Origin: Bacteroidales bacterium | GTDB taxonomy: Bacteria; Bacteroidota; Bacteroidia; Bacteroidales; UBA932 | DNA: 29,818 nt | Reading direction: 5' to 3' | Assembly (NCBI GenBank): GCA_017527625.1 | Contig: JAFXPV010000117.1 | Span: forward strand, 1-29,818 | Part shown: piece by piece, positions 26,577-29,818 of the stretch | Layout of the letters: each line of letters opens with the position of its first letter | Position numbering within the stretch: the stretch's first letter is position 1 | Notes under the pieces: model-generated | What the model saw: the letters and a program-made list of their open reading frames with translations, nothing else | Database searches by the model: none | What the model was told of the DNA's origin: nothing | Translations under genes and position numbers: made by a program

Positions 26577-28001
26577 ATGAGCCGCAAGAAAAAAGACAAG
26601 CCGCTGCTTGAGAACATAGTTATTGAAGACGTCGCCGCCGAAGGCAATGCGCTGGCGCATTATAACGGCAAAGTGCTGTTCGTGCCCGGTATGGTCCCGG
26701 GCGATGTCGTGGACGTGCAGGTGCGTCGTGAGCGCAAGGGCTACATCGACGGTTACGCAACCCGTCTGGTCAAGCCTTCTGAGCACCGCATCGAGCCGGT
26801 GTGCGAACATTTCGGGACGTGCGGCGGCTGCAAGTGGCAGTGCCTCCCCTATGCTCTGCAACTCGAGGCCAAGCAGCGTCAGGCGGTCGACCAGCTCACA
26901 CGGATTGGTCATCTGCAATTGCCTGACATCTCCCCTATTATCGGCTCCGATTTGCAGTATTACTACAGAAATAAGCTGGAATTCACATTTTCCAACCGCA
27001 GGTGGATTCTGCCCGGAGAAGACCCGGATTCCCTCACTGACGTCGAGCGCCTGGGCCTCGGCTTCCACATAAGCGGCTTCTTCGACAAGGTGCTTGATTT
27101 GAAGCGCTGCCACCTGATGGCCGAGCCCTGCAATGAGATACGCAACTTCATCCGCAGCTATGCCGTCGAAAACAGCCTCTCCTTCTTCGACCTGAGGGCT
27201 CAGACAGGCTTCCTGAGGAATCTCATACTACGGGAGGCTTCGACCGGGGAAATTATGCTTACAGTGGTTTTCGGCCCGGACGCAGCTGTTGACACTGATA
27301 ATGTAACCAGGCTTCTCGAAGCGGTCAGCAACCGTTTTGGTCAGATAACCTCGCTCAACTATGTGGTCAATCCCAAACCGAATGATACTATCGGCGATCT
27401 TGACATACTCACCTTCAGCGGCCGCGACTGCATATACGAGCAGATGGGCGGACTGAAGTTCAAGATCGGCCCCAAATCATTCTATCAGACCAACAGCGCA
27501 CAGGCCTTCAAACTCTATTCCGTTGTTAAGAGTTTCGCTTCAAGTGATGTAGGACAAAATCCTGTGATATATGACCTTTACACAGGCACTGGAACTATAG
27601 CCCTCTTCCTTTCTTCTATCGCTTCAAAGGTAGTTGGAATCGAGTATGTGCCGGAGGCGATCGAAGATGCAAAAGTGAACGCCCAAGTTAACGGCATCGA
27701 CAATTGTTCCTTCTATGCAGGCGATATGAAGGACGTCCTCAATGCCGGTTTCATTGAAGCCAACGGCCGGCCGGACCTGATCGTGCTCGATCCGCCCCGT
27801 GCAGGCATACACCCCTCCGTGGCCCAGGTCATACTGGACACCTCCCCTTCCGTCATCATTTATGTCAGCTGCAACCCCGCGTCACAAGCCCGTGACCTGG
27901 CAGTCCTGTGTCAGAAATACGACATCGCGGCCGTGCAGCCGGTCGATATGTTCCCCCAAACCCAGCACGTTGAAAATGTTGTCAAGTTGTTGTTAAAGTA
28001 A
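26577..28001 (+). CDS. rlmD: 23S rRNA uracil-C5 methyltransferase, RlmD/TrmA superfamily
   Basis: This 474-residue SAM-dependent RNA methyltransferase has an N-terminal TRAM domain (about 7-65). Next is a 4Fe-4S cysteine set (Cys76, Cys82, Cys85 in CEHFGTCGGC, plus Cys178 in KRCHLM). The Rossmann-fold domain contains FYQTNSAQ, DLYTGTGTIALFL as SAM-binding loop, LDPPRAG and the SCNP motif with the catalytic cysteine. RlmD-type enzymes form m5U in 23S rRNA. The exact target nucleotide cannot be read from sequence, because related paralogues (RlmCD) modify more than one site, so the gene symbol is provisional. It lies 2 bp after rarA and 1 bp before mnmE. Confidence 0.9.
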   Translation: MSRKKKDKPLLENIVIEDVAAEGNALAHYNGKVLFVPGMVPGDVVDVQVRRERKGYIDGYATRLVKPSEHRIEPVCEHFGTCGGCKWQCLPYALQLEAKQRQAVDQLTRIGHLQLPDISPIIGSDLQYYYRNKLEFTFSNRRWILPGEDPDSLTDVERLGLGFHISGFFDKVLDLKRCHLMAEPCNEIRNFIRSYAVENSLSFFDLRAQTGFLRNLILREASTGEIMLTVVFGPDAAVDTDNVTRLLEAVSNRFGQITSLNYVVNPKPNDTIGDLDILTFSGRDCIYEQMGGLKFKIGPKSFYQTNSAQAFKLYSVVKSFASSDVGQNPVIYDLYTGTGTIALFLSSIASKVVGIEYVPEAIEDAKVNAQVNGIDNCSFYAGDMKDVLNAGFIEANGRPDLIVLDPPRAGIHPSVAQVILDTSPSVIIYVSCNPASQARDLAVLCQKYDIAAVQPVDMFPQTQHVENVVKLLLK

Positions 28002-28002
28002 G

Positions 28003-29460
28003 ATGAGTGAATTTGCTAACATAGAGAATACTACCATTTGCGCTTGCGCCACAGGTAACAGTTCCGGCGCAATCGCTGTCATCCGTATGAGCGGTCCTCA
28101 GACTATGGAAATCCTCTCGAAGGTTTTCAAGCCGAAAAAGGATATCGACCTGATGACTGCACCTGGTTATTCACTTCTTTACGGCAACGTAATGAAGACA
28201 GACGGAACCCCTTTGGATGATGTCCTTGTGAGCATTTTCAGGGCGCCCCACTCCTACACCGGCGAAGACTCGGCAGAGATTTCCTGCCACGGGTCCCACT
28301 ATATCGTCAGAGAGCTGCTGGCGATGCTGACGGAAGTCGGAGCCAAGTACGCACAAGGTGGCGATTTCACCAAGCGTGCCTTCCTTAACGGAAAGATGGA
28401 CCTTGCTCAGGCTGAGGCAGTATGCGACCTTATCTCAAGCGAAACTGAAGCTGCACACGCAGTTGCGATGCAGCAGATGCGAGGCGGTTTCTCAAAGGAA
28501 CTTGAAGCTATGCGCACCAACCTGCTGCAGATAGTCTCCCTTCTTGAACTCGAACTCGACTTCAGCGACGAAGATGTTCAGTTTGCCGACCGCAAGGAAC
28601 TCCAGAAACTGCTCGACGACTCCTGCTCGCAGATCAACTCTCTTATATCAAGTTTCAAGTTGGGTAATGCCATCAAAAGCGGTGTGCCAGTGGCGATTGT
28701 AGGAGCCACAAATACAGGCAAAAGCACCCTGCTCAATGCCTTGCTCCGCGAAGACAGAGCCATAGTGTCTTCGATAGCCGGCACAACCCGTGATACTATC
28801 GAGGACGTGATGAATCTCGACGGCGTCCTCTTCCGCTTTATTGACACCGCTGGCATCAGGGCCACGTTAGAAGCCATAGAGAAGATGGGCATCGAGCGCA
28901 CCTACTACAAGATCCGGCAGGCCTCGATAGTCCTGATGATGCTGGACAGCACCGATCCAGATGGATTCGAGGAGTCCATAACCAGCTTAAGCAAGAAGAT
29001 AAATAACAGCGAGCAAACCCTTTATATCCTGCTTAATAAGTGCGATAAAAGCTCAATGCTTCAAGGCTCTGACACATCAAAGTTCGACGCCAGTGCCCTT
29101 GTCGAGCAGGTCCGTGTCATCGCATCGGCCGCCGGCCTCTCTCCTGCCGCCATCCTCCCCATCTCCGCCAAGCAGAGAGTCGGCCTTGATGTCCTCGAGT
29201 CAATGCTGGTTGCCAGCCAGAAGACCCTGAGCGCCCCCGGCGATATGATCCTTGTCAGCAATATGCGCCACTACTCGGCCCTCAAAGATGCCTACAACGC
29301 CCTTCTGCGGGCCAACGTCGCCCTAGGCGAAAAAGTCCCCACCGACCTCGTCGCCCAGGACATCCGCGAAGCCCTCTACTCCATCGGCACCATCGTCGGC
29401 GCCGTCTCCACCGACGAAATATTAGGGAACATATTCAAGAATTTCTGCATCGGAAAATAA
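28003..29460 (+). CDS. mnmE: tRNA uridine-5-carboxymethylaminomethyl(34) synthesis GTPase
   Basis: MnmE works with MnmG to modify U34 of certain tRNAs. All parts are visible in 485 residues. There is an N-terminal tetrahydrofolate-binding domain (about 1-120), with IRMSGP and the KRAFLNGKMDL pattern, and a helical domain. The inserted G domain has G1 GATNTGKST (234-242), G3 DTAGIR (from 281) and G4 NKCD (355-358). The C-terminal CIGK motif carries catalytic Cys482. G1 has Thr where many family members have Val or Pro, which is a mild variation. The start is 1 bp after the methyltransferase stop. The 3' end, encoding FCIGK-stop, is a known integration target for genomic islands in other bacteria, and the DNA after it changes composition. 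Confidence 0.97.
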   Translation: MSEFANIENTTICACATGNSSGAIAVIRMSGPQTMEILSKVFKPKKDIDLMTAPGYSLLYGNVMKTDGTPLDDVLVSIFRAPHSYTGEDSAEISCHGSHYIVRELLAMLTEVGAKYAQGGDFTKRAFLNGKMDLAQAEAVCDLISSETEAAHAVAMQQMRGGFSKELEAMRTNLLQIVSLLELELDFSDEDVQFADRKELQKLLDDSCSQINSLISSFKLGNAIKSGVPVAIVGATNTGKSTLLNALLREDRAIVSSIAGTTRDTIEDVMNLDGVLFRFIDTAGIRATLEAIEKMGIERTYYKIRQASIVLMMLDSTDPDGFEESITSLSKKINNSEQTLYILLNKCDKSSMLQGSDTSKFDASALVEQVRVIASAAGLSPAAILPISAKQRVGLDVLESMLVASQKTLSAPGDMILVSNMRHYSALKDAYNALLRANVALGEKVPTDLVAQDIREALYSIGTIVGAVSTDEILGNIFKNFCIGK

Positions 29461-29485
29461 TTGCTGTAATGCATTGTATATCAAT

Positions 29486-29514
29486 CACTTGCGTAGTTAT
29501 GCAAGTGCCGTTTT
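29486..29514 (+). terminator. Candidate terminator of the rarA-rlmD-mnmE operon
   Basis: CACTTGC (29486-29492) pairs perfectly with GCAAGTG (29501-29507) around an 8-nt loop. It is followed by CCG and then TTTT. The stem is good but the T-tract is short and delayed, so this is only a candidate terminator, 26 bp after the mnmE stop. Confidence 0.45.
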
Positions 29515-29788
29515 AAGTTCCAATTTCACCCAAAATTTGCAATCGTTTTCCGATAATAATATAGCGATTAACAATATATTTCTCACTTACCAATTGAACC
29601 TATACTGAAAATGTTGCCTAACATTTCTGCGGTATTGGTTTTCGGTCACTTTTCCCCTGTATAAGGGCAGCATAAAGTCCTGTTTCTTTTCGTGTCAAAT
29701 CGCTCTGTTCTCCTTCCTAACGATTAGATTAGCCGCAGTGCTTCTCAGCAGCATCTTCTGTCACTATTGCTGCAAAAATGTGCTATGT

Positions 29789-29815
29789 TATTTGGTTGAA
29801 TTCAAAAACCAAATA
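29789..29815. repeat. 9-bp inverted repeat at the window edge
   Basis: TATTTGGTT (29789-29797) is mirrored by AACCAAATA (29807-29815) around GAATTCAAA. The overlapping TTGAATTCAA (29796-29805) is itself palindromic. It could be an operator, a hairpin or the end of a neighbouring element; function unknown. Confidence 0.5.
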
Positions 29816-29818
29816 TCA

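Larger units (their letters stand above)
29461..29818. other. AT-rich stretch after mnmE with no convincing gene
   Basis: These 358 bp are visibly richer in A and T than the coding regions. I found no reading frame of useful length with a family signature on either strand. On the minus strand short open stretches are broken by stops (for example around 29560-29740). It contains a hairpin (29486-29507) and a terminal inverted repeat (29789-29815). It may be an intergenic regulatory region or the edge of an integrated element; this cannot be decided inside the window. Confidence 0.6.

Noticed and set aside
29461..29818. Short minus-strand open stretches as part of an integrase or small protein
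   Set aside because: They are interrupted by stops and show no recombinase or other recognisable motif.

Overview
This window looks like chromosomal DNA from an anaerobic member of the Bacteroidota, most likely a gut-type Bacteroidales. The evidence is indirect. There are many lipoproteins with a Bacteroidota-style short signal and lipobox, several arabinan- and rhamnose-directed glycosidases, TAnnTTTG promoter boxes in most divergent gaps, little sign of Shine-Dalgarno sites, and a reverse rubrerythrin and a flavodiiron protein suited to an oxygen-sensitive cell. The coding sequence is GC-rich by eye, and it is densely packed. No rRNA, tRNA, CRISPR array or intact mobile element was seen.

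Left part (1-4479): the 3'-truncated end of glycerol kinase on the minus strand, a divergent GH43 arabinanase-like lipoprotein, a convergent HD-hydrolase/ProXp-ala fusion, and a divergent secreted SGNH esterase. Next comes a long plus-strand run (4514-12228) with gaps of 12-29 bp: reverse rubrerythrin, a DUF1080-PHP-like lipoprotein, a CPA2 cation/proton antiporter with two RCK_C domains, a GH127 beta-L-arabinofuranosidase interrupted by an in-frame TGA, and a GH43 with a discoidin domain. It ends at a strong bidirectional terminator shared with a convergent CE1-like esterase.

Middle (13446-22351): a CatA-like acyltransferase overlaps the tail of a convergent flavodiiron protein. A tight plus-strand operon follows: an EEP-family lipoprotein, a GH78 alpha-L-rhamnosidase-like lipoprotein, and an iron-siderophore/cobalamin-type binding lipoprotein overlapping the GH78 gene by ATGA. 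A secreted M16 peptidase comes next.

Right part (22370-29818): on the minus strand a FecCD-type permease is coupled by TAATG to an ABC-F (Uup-type) ATPase. Divergent from these, rarA, an RlmD-type rRNA methyltransferase and mnmE form an operon with 1-2 bp gaps. The last 358 bp after mnmE are AT-richer and without a convincing gene. They hold a hairpin and inverted repeats and may be the edge of an integrated element.

Taken together, GH43 (two copies), GH127, GH78 and a CE1 esterase suggest use of pectin side chains (arabinan, rhamnose-containing glycans). No SusC/SusD pair or PUL regulator is present, so this is a scattered set of enzymes rather than a canonical polysaccharide utilization locus. 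The most noteworthy items are the HD-ProXp fusion, the DUF1080-PHP fusion, the internal stop in GH127, the near-leaderless promoter spacing of two genes, and the mnmE 3' boundary. None of these amounts to a clearly new defence or mobile system.
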